A DNA stretch of 44,218 nt from NCBI RefSeq assembly GCF_944327125.1, contig NZ_CALVGO010000006.1, positions 1 through 44,218 on the forward strand. The letters run 5' to 3'. Below the pieces are notes generated by a model. The model did not search any database and was not told the DNA's origin. It worked only from the letters and a program-made list of their open reading frames with translations. The DNA comes from an uncultured Faecalicoccus sp. (GTDB lineage: Bacteria > Bacillota_I > Bacilli_A > Erysipelotrichales > Erysipelotrichaceae). A program made the position numbers and the translations under genes. This document shows positions 26,232 through 33,908 of the stretch, piece after piece; position 1 is the first letter of the stretch; every line of letters begins with the position of its first letter.

Positions 26232-26315
26232 AAGTGCATTATGCTTGCATATTGTCCCATTGAATCGAAAAAAAATCAACTGAAAAATGAAAAAAATTAA
26301 AAATATAAAACCAAC

Positions 26316-26345
26316 TTGTCTCGAGTAAACTTGAGTCTATATAAT
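26316..26345 (+). promoter_or_regulatory. Promoter of the DUF4230 gene cluster
   Basis: TTGTCT (26316-26321), 18-base spacer, TATAAT (26340-26345), followed by GGAGG at 26357-26361. Confidence 0.55.
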
Positions 26346-26368
26346 TTATATAAATGGAGGATGTTGTT

Positions 26369-27001
26369 ATGAGGGAGAAAGAAGAAGCAACGAAAAAGAA
26401 AAATCATATTTTTTCAAAAATTTTAAAAGTCATAAAGCCTAAATATTTGATGATCCTGATCTTGATTTTCTGTGTATTTGGAATAGGAATTGGAGCTGGA
26501 AAAAGCTTTTTTACAGAGACAAAGACGGTCAAGCTGGGCTTTGAAAATATAGGAGAGCTAGCTACTCAAAGTGCTTATAGTTCTAATGTCAGTGTGATTG
26601 ATGAATCACGGGACGTGTTAGGAATCAAAATTCCCTTTACACAAAGTAAGTATGTTTTTAGCTATGATACTGTAATCAAAGCAGGACTCGATTTTGAAGA
26701 CATATCGTGGAAGGTAGATGAAGAATCAAAAACAATTACGATTGTATTGCCGGAGGCAAAAGTATTAAGTAATGAAATTAATGAAAAGTCTTTAAAAGTT
26801 TATCATGAAGAAGAAAGTTTGTTTACCAATGTTGATTTAAAGCAAACCAACGAGGCTTTGAGTACATTAAAGGAAACGGCAGAAGAAAACGCAATCAAAA
26901 ATGGACTTTTAAAAAATGCGAAATCCAATGCGAAAACATTAGTGAAGAATTTTGTGGGGCAAGTTTATGATTTGAATGTATATCAGGTTGAATTCAAATA
27001 G
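26369..27001 (+). CDS. DUF4230 membrane-anchored protein
   Basis: A 210-aa protein with a Lys-rich cytoplasmic tail, one membrane span (about 24-46) and an extracytoplasmic domain with KLGFENIGELATQSAY, the pattern I associate with DUF4230, whose function is unknown. The C-terminal third is helical (ETAEENAIKNGLLKNAKSNAKTLVKNF). The frame extends to ATG 26354, but that codon lies at the GGAGG ribosome site, so ATG 26369, eight bases after it, is the start. It is the first of three same-strand genes (with the 27-aa peptide and the 447-aa unknown), spaced by 14 and 3 bases. Confidence 0.85.
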   Translation: MREKEEATKKKNHIFSKILKVIKPKYLMILILIFCVFGIGIGAGKSFFTETKTVKLGFENIGELATQSAYSSNVSVIDESRDVLGIKIPFTQSKYVFSYDTVIKAGLDFEDISWKVDEESKTITIVLPEAKVLSNEINEKSLKVYHEEESLFTNVDLKQTNEALSTLKETAEENAIKNGLLKNAKSNAKTLVKNFVGQVYDLNVYQVEFK

Positions 27002-27015
27002 AAAGGCGAAGTAAA

Positions 27016-27099
27016 ATGAAGAATAAAATTTTAACAATTGTTATATTTGTGGTTACCGTCATTGTTTTATTTTATGCAATGCTTGCGTTGACCAGATAA
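27016..27099 (+). CDS. 27-residue single-span membrane peptide
   Basis: A small open frame: MKNKILTIVIFVVTVIVLFY then AMLALTR and a TAA stop. A two-Lys head is followed by about 20 hydrophobic residues and a C-terminal Arg, a clean membrane-peptide pattern. AAAGGCGAAG ends six bases before the ATG. It fits in the gap between the DUF4230 gene (14 bases upstream) and the 447-aa gene (3 bases downstream) and fills it almost exactly. I know no family for it. It could be a small regulatory or complex subunit, or a toxin-like peptide; none of these is shown. Confidence 0.65.
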   Translation: MKNKILTIVIFVVTVIVLFYAMLALTR

Positions 27100-27102
27100 C
27101 CT

Positions 27103-28446
27103 ATGCTTTTTCAAGATCGTCGTCTCCGGTCTGTTTTTGATTTGGATCAGAAAGATTTTCCAACTCAGATTTCATTGTCTTTGTTAGCTGAGGAAATTCA
27201 GCGAATCAGTCAGGCCTTATATTCACTTTATGTGCAAAAAGAAGTCGTAACAATTTCTATATGGGAAAAGACTATCTATTTGGATTTTACTTTAATTGAT
27301 GAAGCTGTATGGTTTCGAAGCATGCAGGAGATCAAACAACTTTTGTATCGCAATAGAAATGATGATGGGAAGTATCCTAATCAGTTTTCTCTTAATAAGT
27401 TTTTTTCACAGATTGGCTTAAAGGAACCCAAAAACGCTAAAACGAATTTTGAGTATTTACAACTTCTCTATCTCTTTTATATGGCGCACTATTTTATCTT
27501 TCCTAAAGAACAGGTTTTTAGAAAATGGAAAGAGCATCGTTATGATTTTGAACAGGGATATGATGAAGGCGCTTCTGAAGCTCTTAAAATGCAGCTTATA
27601 ATCAGTCAACTATTATCTGCACCATCACAGTTTGAAAATTATATTTCTTACCATTCAGATATTGACAGAATGTTAGAAAAAATATCGCAACGTATTAATG
27701 GAGAAGATGACGAAGACATTCTTTTTTCAATTAAAGATTCTTCCGAATCTTTAATTACGGAGTTCTTATTTTTATGTGACCAATATAATTATTGTTCTTA
27801 TTGTCATGATTTGATCTGCAGTCTCTCCTCTTTATCGTTAGAAGATCTGGTGCCTGCTTTTTTAATTCCGCCTTTTCCTTCTTGGAAACATCAGTATGTT
27901 TCAATAAATGAATTAGATGATTTTTTAAAAAGTAATGCACTGTATTGGTTTTGTCATCAAAGAATGGATGCCGTTCCTTCGCAAACAAAACTAAAATTTA
28001 TTCAGAGTAATGCGGTAAAAAATTTTAAGCAGATCATAGAAAATGATAAAAAATGGTTGAAAGATAATGATGAAGGTTTGGTTTTACAAAGAACAGACAA
28101 GGGTGATGTAGTATATGCCTTACGTGCTGCTATTGTAATCAAAACTTATATTGATCTTATCAATGATAAGAAATTCAGACTTTTTATAGGAAATAACAAA
28201 GTTCCATTTGCTACTCAGCTGATTCATCCTTCTCGCTCTATTTATCATACATTAAGTGAACGTTTTTGTATTTTGATGTGCCATATTGAATATGGACTAT
28301 CCATTCATGGCCCGGCTTTTTATGAGGATGCCTATGACTTGATTCGTAGAGAGATCTTGTTTTTGTCCATCGCGTTTCAAGCTTATCAAGAATCATCTTT
28401 GAAAGACTGTGAAATTTTTTTGAAAAAATTCTTAAGAGTATTTTAG
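27103..28446 (+). CDS. Unrecognised 447-aa protein
   Basis: I do not recognise this protein. It is 447 aa, mostly helical by composition and rich in Phe, Tyr, Leu, Ile and Lys. It has no signal peptide or clear membrane span and has a CSYCHDLIC cysteine group near residue 230. It starts at ATG 27103, three bases after the small peptide, with no good ribosome site of its own, so coupling to the upstream genes is likely. Its codons are AT-rich compared with the surface-polymer genes to the left. A hairpin terminator follows, so the three-gene unit ends here. Confidence 0.75.
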   Translation: MLFQDRRLRSVFDLDQKDFPTQISLSLLAEEIQRISQALYSLYVQKEVVTISIWEKTIYLDFTLIDEAVWFRSMQEIKQLLYRNRNDDGKYPNQFSLNKFFSQIGLKEPKNAKTNFEYLQLLYLFYMAHYFIFPKEQVFRKWKEHRYDFEQGYDEGASEALKMQLIISQLLSAPSQFENYISYHSDIDRMLEKISQRINGEDDEDILFSIKDSSESLITEFLFLCDQYNYCSYCHDLICSLSSLSLEDLVPAFLIPPFPSWKHQYVSINELDDFLKSNALYWFCHQRMDAVPSQTKLKFIQSNAVKNFKQIIENDKKWLKDNDEGLVLQRTDKGDVVYALRAAIVIKTYIDLINDKKFRLFIGNNKVPFATQLIHPSRSIYHTLSERFCILMCHIEYGLSIHGPAFYEDAYDLIRREILFLSIAFQAYQESSLKDCEIFLKKFLRVF

Positions 28447-28455
28447 ATAAATTTT

Positions 28456-28485
28456 AAACAGGACAAGGGTTTGTTCTGTTTTTTT
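28456..28485 (+). terminator. Terminator after the 447-aa gene
   Basis: Stem AACAGGACAA/TTGTTCTGTT (28457-28466 with 28471-28480, one G-T pair), short loop, then a T-run to 28485. Confidence 0.8.
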
Positions 28486-28550
28486 ATGTCCAAAAGTTTA
28501 TATAGTTTTGCCTTTTCTAGAATGAAAACACTCATGTTAATGTAAAACTG

Positions 28551-28563
28551 TCTTCCAGGAAGA
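28551..28563. promoter_or_regulatory. Short palindrome upstream of the MerR gene
   Basis: TCTTCC-A-GGAAGA, 6-bp perfect arms, about 24 bases before the MerR promoter. No T-run follows. It may be an extra regulator site; the function is unknown. Confidence 0.3.
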
Positions 28564-28586
28564 GATATACGGGCCCATTTGTACTC

Positions 28587-28617
28587 TTTACTCTCGAGTT
28601 AGGTAGAGTGATACATT
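28587..28617 (+). promoter_or_regulatory. MerR-type promoter-operator with 19-bp spacer
   Basis: TTTACT (28587-28592) and TACATT (28612-28617) are separated by 19 bases, the long spacer typical of MerR-activated promoters. Between and overlapping them lies an inverted repeat with arms ACTCT (28590-28594) and AGAGT (28605-28609), similar to BmrR/Mta-class operators. It lies just upstream of the MerR gene, so autoregulation is likely. Confidence 0.6.
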
Positions 28618-28646
28618 GTTAGAAAAGGAAGAAATGGGATTATGCG

Positions 28647-28973
28647 ATGTTAAGAATCAAAGAATTTGCTCAGCTATGCGGCTGCAGTATTTATACTTTA
28701 CGATACTATGATGAAATCGAGGTCTTGAAACCGGCTTATGTAGATCAAAAATCAGGCTATCGATTTTATGAAAAAGCACAGAAAAAGGAGTTTATAAAAA
28801 TTAAACAATTTCAAGAAATCGGCTTTTCGATTGAGGATATCAAAGCATTGGATGGAAAGAATGATTCCGATATCCTAAAAGAAATTCATTTTAAAATTGA
28901 TCGAATGAAGGAAAATACAGATAAGGCAAATGAATTGATGAAGTATTACAAGGAAAAGGAGACAGGGAAATGA
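28647..28973 (+). CDS. MerR family transcription regulator, short form
   Basis: A 108-aa protein: winged helix-turn-helix at residues 1-70 (RIKEFAQLCGCSIYTLRYYDEIEVLKPAYVDQKSGYRFY) and a dimerisation helix (about 78-105) rich in Lys and Glu. There is no C-terminal effector-binding domain. MerR proteins bend and untwist a 19-20-bp promoter spacer to activate transcription, and such a site lies upstream. Its stop overlaps the start of the lipoprotein gene in ATGA, so the two form one operon. The inducer is unknown and there are no Cys residues positioned as in the metal-sensing members. Confidence 0.93.
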   Translation: MLRIKEFAQLCGCSIYTLRYYDEIEVLKPAYVDQKSGYRFYEKAQKKEFIKIKQFQEIGFSIEDIKALDGKNDSDILKEIHFKIDRMKENTDKANELMKYYKEKETGK

Positions 28974-29824
28974 AAAAATTTATACTTTCTGCTATGACTT
29001 TAGGATTGCTATTGTTAGGGTGTTCATCGTCTGAAACGACAAAATCAGAAATAGTAAAAGGCTCAGATGCACAACAAATCTCTATAGAAGATCTGGATTG
29101 GTCTATTGAAGAAAAAATCCAGGATGGGGAACGGTATATAATGATGGATCTGGTGAACAATTCTCCGTATACGATTATGGAACTGAACATTACTTTTACA
29201 GAGAAAAAAGATGTTTCTGAAGAAGAGAAAGAAGCTTTTTATCAGGAAATTAAGGAAGATATAGGTTTAAGCGATGAGGACATTGAACAGATCAAAGATC
29301 GTCCTTTAGAGATGTATGCCCAAACAGATAAGATTGTCGATTCGAATGAGAGTTTAAACAACCAGCATGCTTATTATTATGAAGGGTACGTATATCTAAA
29401 AAATCCAAGACTGTATGAGATGGTTGAACCGGATATAGCCACCATTAAGTTTGTATGTGAAGATAAAATATATGTAGAGTATTATGATTTCCATTCTAAA
29501 AAGTATTCTTTTAAAGATACAAAAGAAGATGCCTTTTATTGGACGGATTCAACTTTAGGAGATAAGATCCCAAAACCTGAGGTTCAGATTGTTCAAGAAA
29601 TAGGAGATTATGAAGGCAGTTTCTCTTTTGAAGCATATGGAGTCACGAAAGAGGATTTCAACAAGTATGTGGAAGAATGCAAAGAGTCGGGTTATACAGC
29701 GGAAGCAGAAGATTTGGGAGATTATTATTCTGCAAAAGATTCTGAAGGTTATAGTCTCAGCGTAAATTTTTCGGAAGACACGGAATCTTTTGACGTATCG
29801 ATTGATAGACCGGACGGAGAATAG
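28970..29824 (+). CDS. Lipoprotein with C-terminal DUF6591-like domain
   Basis: A 284-aa secreted lipoprotein. The signal peptide MKKFILSAMTLGLLLLGCSS has lipobox LLGC with Cys18 as the lipidated residue. The mature part is acidic. A first domain (about 35-190) begins with SIEDLDWSIEEKI, and a C-terminal domain (about 205-280) has GVTKEDFNKYVEECKESGYTA and GYSLSVNF, a pattern I recall from DUF6591. The function is unknown. It overlaps the MerR gene by four bases and is expected to be its regulatory target and partner, for instance in sensing or answering a cell-envelope signal (inference). Confidence 0.85.
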   Translation: MKKFILSAMTLGLLLLGCSSSETTKSEIVKGSDAQQISIEDLDWSIEEKIQDGERYIMMDLVNNSPYTIMELNITFTEKKDVSEEEKEAFYQEIKEDIGLSDEDIEQIKDRPLEMYAQTDKIVDSNESLNNQHAYYYEGYVYLKNPRLYEMVEPDIATIKFVCEDKIYVEYYDFHSKKYSFKDTKEDAFYWTDSTLGDKIPKPEVQIVQEIGDYEGSFSFEAYGVTKEDFNKYVEECKESGYTAEAEDLGDYYSAKDSEGYSLSVNFSEDTESFDVSIDRPDGE

Positions 29825-29868
29825 ATTTAGAAGAGTCGTTTTAAAATACTAGCCAATGTGGTTTAAAA

Positions 29869-29891
29869 ATACATTGTGATTGGCAATGTAT
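29869..29891. promoter_or_regulatory. Perfect inverted repeat at the -35 side of the second HU promoter
   Basis: ATACATTG and CAATGTAT (29869-29876 and 29884-29891) with a 7-base centre. It ends on the first base of the -35. It has no T-run, so it is not a terminator. Confidence 0.5.
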
Positions 29892-29922
29892 TGCATTTGT
29901 CATCAGATAATGCTATTATCTG
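29891..29922 (+). promoter_or_regulatory. Promoter of the second HU gene with operator-like palindrome on the -10
   Basis: TTGCAT (29891-29896), 17-base spacer, TATTAT (29914-29919). The -10 lies within CAGATAAT-GCT-ATTATCTG (29904-29922), an inverted repeat with perfect 8-bp arms. A protein bound there would exclude RNA polymerase. Confidence 0.6.
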
Positions 29923-29951
29923 TTCCGTAATCGAAAAAAGGAGGACATACC

Positions 29952-30233
29952 ATGTCAGTAGTTACTAAGAAAGATTTAGCTGAAAAGTTGGCTGAACAGT
30001 GCGGTGTATCTAAAAAAGATGCTGCAGAATATGTGAAAGTATTATTGGAAGAAATCACTAACACTTTAAAAGACAACGGAACAGTTGATTTAAGTGGTTT
30101 TGGTAAATTCACAGTGGCTCAAAGAGCTGCACGTAAAGGAATCAATCCATTGACAAAAGAAGCAATCGAAATTCCTGCTTCTAATGCAGTTAAGTTCAAG
30201 CCAAGCAAAGCTTTGAAAGACGCTGTTAAGTAA
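29952..30233 (+). CDS. hup: HU family DNA-binding protein (copy 2)
   Basis: A 93-aa canonical HU: N-terminal helices (VTKKDLAEKLAEQCGVSKKDAAEYVKVLLEEI), DLSGFGKFTVAQRAARKGINPLTKEAIEIPASNAVKFKPSKALKDAVK with the conserved GFGKF turn, the R-x-x-R-x-G-x-N-P arm and the final helix. It compacts and bends DNA as a homodimer. It is closer to the HU consensus than the 6,085 copy, so it is probably the major nucleoid protein. AAAGGAGG precedes the ATG. It is monocistronic, with a palindrome-bearing promoter and a strong terminator. Confidence 0.97.
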   Translation: MSVVTKKDLAEKLAEQCGVSKKDAAEYVKVLLEEITNTLKDNGTVDLSGFGKFTVAQRAARKGINPLTKEAIEIPASNAVKFKPSKALKDAVK

Positions 30234-30254
30234 TCGATTCAATATATGAAAGAA

Positions 30255-30293
30255 AAGGCTGTAAAAGCACAAACTGTGTTTCAGCCTTTTTTT
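30255..30293 (+). terminator. Terminator of the second HU gene
   Basis: Imperfect long hairpin: AAGGCTG pairs with CAGCC(TT), and inner CACA pairs with TGTG around AAC. T7 follows. Confidence 0.8.
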
Positions 30294-30320
30294 CTTTGTG
30301 ATGAATTCTAAAAGGAATAT

Positions 30321-30329
30321 TGATATAAT
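30321..30329 (+). promoter_or_regulatory. Extended -10 promoter of the pyrophosphatase-pepT operon
   Basis: TGATATAAT: TGn directly before a perfect TATAAT (30324-30329). No convincing -35 is seen at 16-18 bases. AAGGAGGAG follows before the ATG at 30362. Confidence 0.55.
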
Positions 30330-30361
30330 AATAAAAAACAAAATGAAGGAGGAGAAAGAAT

Positions 30362-31957
30362 ATGACTTCGCCTGTTTATATCATAGGACATAAAAATCCG
30401 GATACCGATTCTATTTGCTCGGCTTTGGCATTGACCGAATTAAAACAAAAAATGGGAATGAACGCCGTTTCCGGCCGCATAGGGCATTTGAATCCCGAAA
30501 CGAGTTTTATCTTAAAGAAACTGGGATTGGATGCACCTTTATATATGACAACCGCCAAAAACACTTTGTCAGAGATCGAAATCGATGAAGCCATTACGAT
30601 CCCCAGACATGAAACATTGCGTCACGGGTGGGACCTTTGTTTAGATAAGGCCAAAGCTTTATACGTTGTCGATGAAAAGGAAAACTATATTGGAATGGCA
30701 ACCATCGGTGACGTTTCCAAGGTCCAGATGCAGGATTTGAACATCACGAAGGATCTGTTAAAGGAAACACCATTGGAGAATATCGTAAAATGTTTAAAAG
30801 GAGAATTCATTTTACGGGGGAATCTGCCGATGAGCGGAGAAGTCCGCATTTCAGATAAGAAACTGATGGAAAGGGACCTGAAAGGGGCCATTATGGTATT
30901 GAGCGATCATGAAGACGATATGATCAAGAGCATGGCCAAAGGCTGTGCCGTGATCGTGATTGCCGAAAGCTTTGTACCTAATGACTATATCCTTGAGATG
31001 GCGCGTAAATATGGCGTCACACTGATTTCAACCAACTATAATACCATGAAGATCATCCAGATGATCTACCGCAGTATTCCTATCGAGTTGATCATGACAC
31101 CAGCCAGTCAGATTACTTCCTTCAATCAAAATGAATTTTTGGAAGATGTGGAACGGGAAATGCTGAAATCACGTCATTCCAGCTATCCGGTACTGGATCA
31201 TGGAAAAGTGATTGGTTCTGTTGCTCGCTATCATTTGTTGAAAGCGGAGAAAAAACAGTTTATCTTAGTGGATCACAATGAGAAAAAACAAACGATCAAT
31301 GACATTGACAGCGCCGATATCCTGGAAATCGTCGATCATCATCGAATTGGAGATATTCAGACCGATCATCCGATCCAGTTTAGAAATATGATCGTGGGAA
31401 GTTCCTGTACGATCGTAGGGCAGATGTTCTATGAACAAGGTATTAAAATGTCTGAACAGACAGCCCGATTGATCGCGTATGGAATTATCAGTGATACGAT
31501 GCATTTCAATTCGCCGACCTGTACGCAGATCGATAAAGATCTGGCCAACCGATTGGAAAAAGAATACGGCATCGATATCAACGAAATGGCTATGGAACTT
31601 TTCGCAAGCACAGCGACGATACAGGATAAGAGCTTTGATACGATCCTTCACCGTGATTCCAAGGAATATACCTTATCTGGAAAACGAGTGGCCATCTCCC
31701 AGGTATTTATCTTTGATCTGGACGTTGTAGACCAGATCAAGGAGGATTTTGTGAAATACATGGAAGAAGAAAATAAGATGCGTCATTTAGATCTTCTATT
31801 AATGGTTTTTACCAATGTGGAGGGAAAAGGAAGCCGGTTCCTTTATGTAGGAGAATTGGCACATACGGTTGGGGCCCTTGTAGATTCGTTTGCGGAGATG
31901 GGCTATGTGTCCCGAAAAAAACAAATCGTTCCATGCTTAGCGCAGGAACTCGCCTAA
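30362..31957 (+). CDS. ppaC: Manganese-dependent inorganic pyrophosphatase with CBS-DRTGG regulatory insert
   Basis: A 531-aa family II pyrophosphatase that hydrolyses PPi to phosphate. The DHH part has GHKNPDTDSI (His10, Asp14, Asp16 metal ligands), a metal Asp in GIISDTMHFNSPT and VDHHRIGDI. The DHHA2 C-terminus has the SRKKQIVP lysine loop. Between the first two motifs lies an insert: CBS (about 70-125), DRTGG (about 130-235) and CBS (about 240-300). CBS pairs bind AMP/ADP (inhibitory) or Ap4A (activating), so the enzyme is probably energy-regulated. AAGGAGGAG precedes the ATG. pepT follows after nine bases, one operon. Confidence 0.96.
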   Translation: MTSPVYIIGHKNPDTDSICSALALTELKQKMGMNAVSGRIGHLNPETSFILKKLGLDAPLYMTTAKNTLSEIEIDEAITIPRHETLRHGWDLCLDKAKALYVVDEKENYIGMATIGDVSKVQMQDLNITKDLLKETPLENIVKCLKGEFILRGNLPMSGEVRISDKKLMERDLKGAIMVLSDHEDDMIKSMAKGCAVIVIAESFVPNDYILEMARKYGVTLISTNYNTMKIIQMIYRSIPIELIMTPASQITSFNQNEFLEDVEREMLKSRHSSYPVLDHGKVIGSVARYHLLKAEKKQFILVDHNEKKQTINDIDSADILEIVDHHRIGDIQTDHPIQFRNMIVGSSCTIVGQMFYEQGIKMSEQTARLIAYGIISDTMHFNSPTCTQIDKDLANRLEKEYGIDINEMAMELFASTATIQDKSFDTILHRDSKEYTLSGKRVAISQVFIFDLDVVDQIKEDFVKYMEEENKMRHLDLLLMVFTNVEGKGSRFLYVGELAHTVGALVDSFAEMGYVSRKKQIVPCLAQELA

Positions 31958-31966
31958 GGAGAAAAT

Positions 31967-33163
31967 ATGTCAGTACAAGATCGATTCCTGCATTATATTA
32001 CGTTTGATACCCAGTCAGATCCTTCCAGTTCGTCCGCTCCCAGTACTTCGAAGCAGCTGATCCTGGCCAAAGAACTTGCCGGGGAATGTGAAAAACTGGG
32101 ATTGCAGGCCAGCGTGGATTCTTACGGGATCGTTTATGCGACTTTGGAAGCCAGCGATGAAACTTTACCGTCGTTAGGTTTTTGTGCGCATATGGATACC
32201 GCCAGCGAGCTGAGCGGAAAAGATGTAAAAGCACGAATCATAAAGAATTATCAGGGAAATACGATTCGGTTAAATGAGGAATATTCCATGAGCCCAAAAG
32301 ACTATCCGGCCTTGAAGGATTGTATAGGAGACGACTTGATCGTAACCGATGGAACCACTTTGCTGGGCGGAGATGATAAAGCAGGGATTGCGATCATCAT
32401 GCAGGCTGTCTCTGATATCATTGACCAAAACCTTCCTCATGGAAGGGTCCAGATGGCCTTCACACCGGACGAAGAGGTCGGCCGCGGCGTGGAAAATTTT
32501 GATTTGGACCGCTTTAAAGTGGATTATGCCTATACGGTCGATGGCGGAAAGATCGATCAGATCGACTATGAAAATTTCAATGCGGCCCAGGCGGTGATCA
32601 GAATCGAGGGAAAAACGATCCATCCAGGTTATGCCAAAGATAAAATGATCAATGCCAGTCTTTTGGCTTCGGAGTTTATCCAATCCATGCCGAAAAAACA
32701 AACGCCGGCCCACACGGAAAAAAGACAGGGTTTTTATCATCTGGTCACGATGCAGGGAAGCTGTGAAGAAGCGCTACTGACCTATATTCTTCGTCATCAT
32801 GACTGGCATCGATTCTTGAAACAGAAAGAGTTCATGAAATCGCAGGTCGAAAAAATGAACGCGAAATATCCGGGCCGTTTTCATCTGGAACTGCACGATC
32901 AATACTACAACATGAAACAATACATGCATGGAGACATGCGCTGCGTACATAGAGCCCGCAAGGCGATTCGCCGTGCCGGCCTGGATCCGGTTTCAATAGC
33001 GACTCGGGGCGGAACCGATGGGGCCATGCTTACGGAAAAAGGATTGATCTGTCCGAATCTAGGAACGGGAACCTACCATCACCATGGCCGGTATGAGTTC
33101 GCAAGCATTCAGCAGATGGAAAAGATGGTTGAGATCGTAAAATATATCATTTGTACTTTTTAA
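31967..33163 (+). CDS. pepT: Peptidase T (tripeptidase, family M20B)
   Basis: A 398-aa cytosolic zinc aminopeptidase that removes the N-terminal residue of tripeptides. The di-zinc residues are in view: AHMDTA near 77 (His, Asp), LGGDDKAG near 138 (bridging Asp), PDEEVGRG near 172 (Glu catalytic pair), VDGG near 195 (Asp) and the last His in TYHHHGRYEFAS near 378. The M20 lid domain (about 205-320) carries the usual HPGYAK His near 224. The length is typical (about 405-410 aa). The short spacing from ppaC makes a two-gene operon. It fits amino-acid recovery from imported peptides. Confidence 0.96.
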   Translation: MSVQDRFLHYITFDTQSDPSSSSAPSTSKQLILAKELAGECEKLGLQASVDSYGIVYATLEASDETLPSLGFCAHMDTASELSGKDVKARIIKNYQGNTIRLNEEYSMSPKDYPALKDCIGDDLIVTDGTTLLGGDDKAGIAIIMQAVSDIIDQNLPHGRVQMAFTPDEEVGRGVENFDLDRFKVDYAYTVDGGKIDQIDYENFNAAQAVIRIEGKTIHPGYAKDKMINASLLASEFIQSMPKKQTPAHTEKRQGFYHLVTMQGSCEEALLTYILRHHDWHRFLKQKEFMKSQVEKMNAKYPGRFHLELHDQYYNMKQYMHGDMRCVHRARKAIRRAGLDPVSIATRGGTDGAMLTEKGLICPNLGTGTYHHHGRYEFASIQQMEKMVEIVKYIICTF

Positions 33164-33191
33164 TTCCAAAATCTTAAAAACCTTTGTTTTA

Positions 33192-33220
33192 TTTACAAAT
33201 GAAAAAGAATAGGGTATTCT
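33192..33220 (+). promoter_or_regulatory. Promoter of the membrane-anchored helical protein gene
   Basis: TTTACA (33192-33197), 17-base spacer, TATTCT (33215-33220); ribosome site GGGGAGAG before ATG 33249. Confidence 0.5.
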
Positions 33221-33248
33221 TTAAAAGTATATTGAATGGGGAGAGTTT

Positions 33249-33908
33249 ATGGAATACGTAATTGCGACTGTATTGGTAGCGATCTGCCTGATTGCCGTTC
33301 CGTACTTATTGAGAAAACGCACATGGAAGAATTTAAATCAGGAAATCATGGAAAATGATTTTGAGACTTTCTACTATACATTGGATTCTTTGAAATGTCA
33401 GTTAAGCATGAGTGCATATGAGCGCGAAAACATGCGTTTGAGCGGCTATATTGCCCAGGATCGCAAGGACGATGTGGAAACCCAGTTGAATATGATGTTG
33501 AATATGCGTATCAAAAAACATCAGAAACTGGCTTTGTATCAGCGTGCTTTTTACTACTATATCGGTCAGGGACGCGCCAAGAGAACACGGGATATGATCG
33601 ACTTGGTTCAAAGCATCGATCCTAGTGCCGCTACGGATCTGGAGATCCAGTATAGTATCCTGATCAAAAAAGAGGCAAAATACATCGATGAGATCCAGGA
33701 GCGGATCGATCATCTCTGGGATGGGAAAAGTGAAATGGATCCATCCAGAGAGATGGCTGTGGGAACCTTGGAGTATCTTTTGGGACTTCAATATTCCTAT
33801 AAAAATGATATTGAAAAGATGAACGAAGTCTTCGCTCAGGCATTGAAGCATTGTGCGGGAACGCCTTATGAAGAATCGATTCAGAAAATCATAAAAGAAA
33901 AAGCATAG
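33249..33908 (+). CDS. Membrane-anchored alpha-helical protein, unknown function
   Basis: A 219-aa protein with one N-terminal membrane span (about residues 3-22, YVIATVLVAICLIAVPYLL) and a cytoplasmic helical remainder. The repeated helical pairs (about 30-215, including AYERENMRLSGYIA, KLALYQRAFYYYIGQGR and LEYLLGLQYSYKNDIEKMNEVF) look like a TPR-type solenoid and suggest a protein-protein scaffold. I do not recognise a named family. It has its own promoter and a modest terminator, and is flanked by pepT and malic enzyme, which gives no functional hint. Confidence 0.8.
   Translation: MEYVIATVLVAICLIAVPYLLRKRTWKNLNQEIMENDFETFYYTLDSLKCQLSMSAYERENMRLSGYIAQDRKDDVETQLNMMLNMRIKKHQKLALYQRAFYYYIGQGRAKRTRDMIDLVQSIDPSAATDLEIQYSILIKKEAKYIDEIQERIDHLWDGKSEMDPSREMAVGTLEYLLGLQYSYKNDIEKMNEVFAQALKHCAGTPYEESIQKIIKEKA

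Noticed and set aside
26086-26283. 65-aa open frame between the CapD-like gene and the DUF4230 gene
   Set aside because: It overlaps two terminators and a complete tRNA-Thr cloverleaf and has no ribosome site; the tRNA explains the sequence.
26290-29824. Integrated mobile element next to the tRNA
   Set aside because: No integrase, recombinase, transposase or duplicated tRNA end is visible, and the accessory genes lie on the 5' side of the tRNA. Kept only as a compositional observation.
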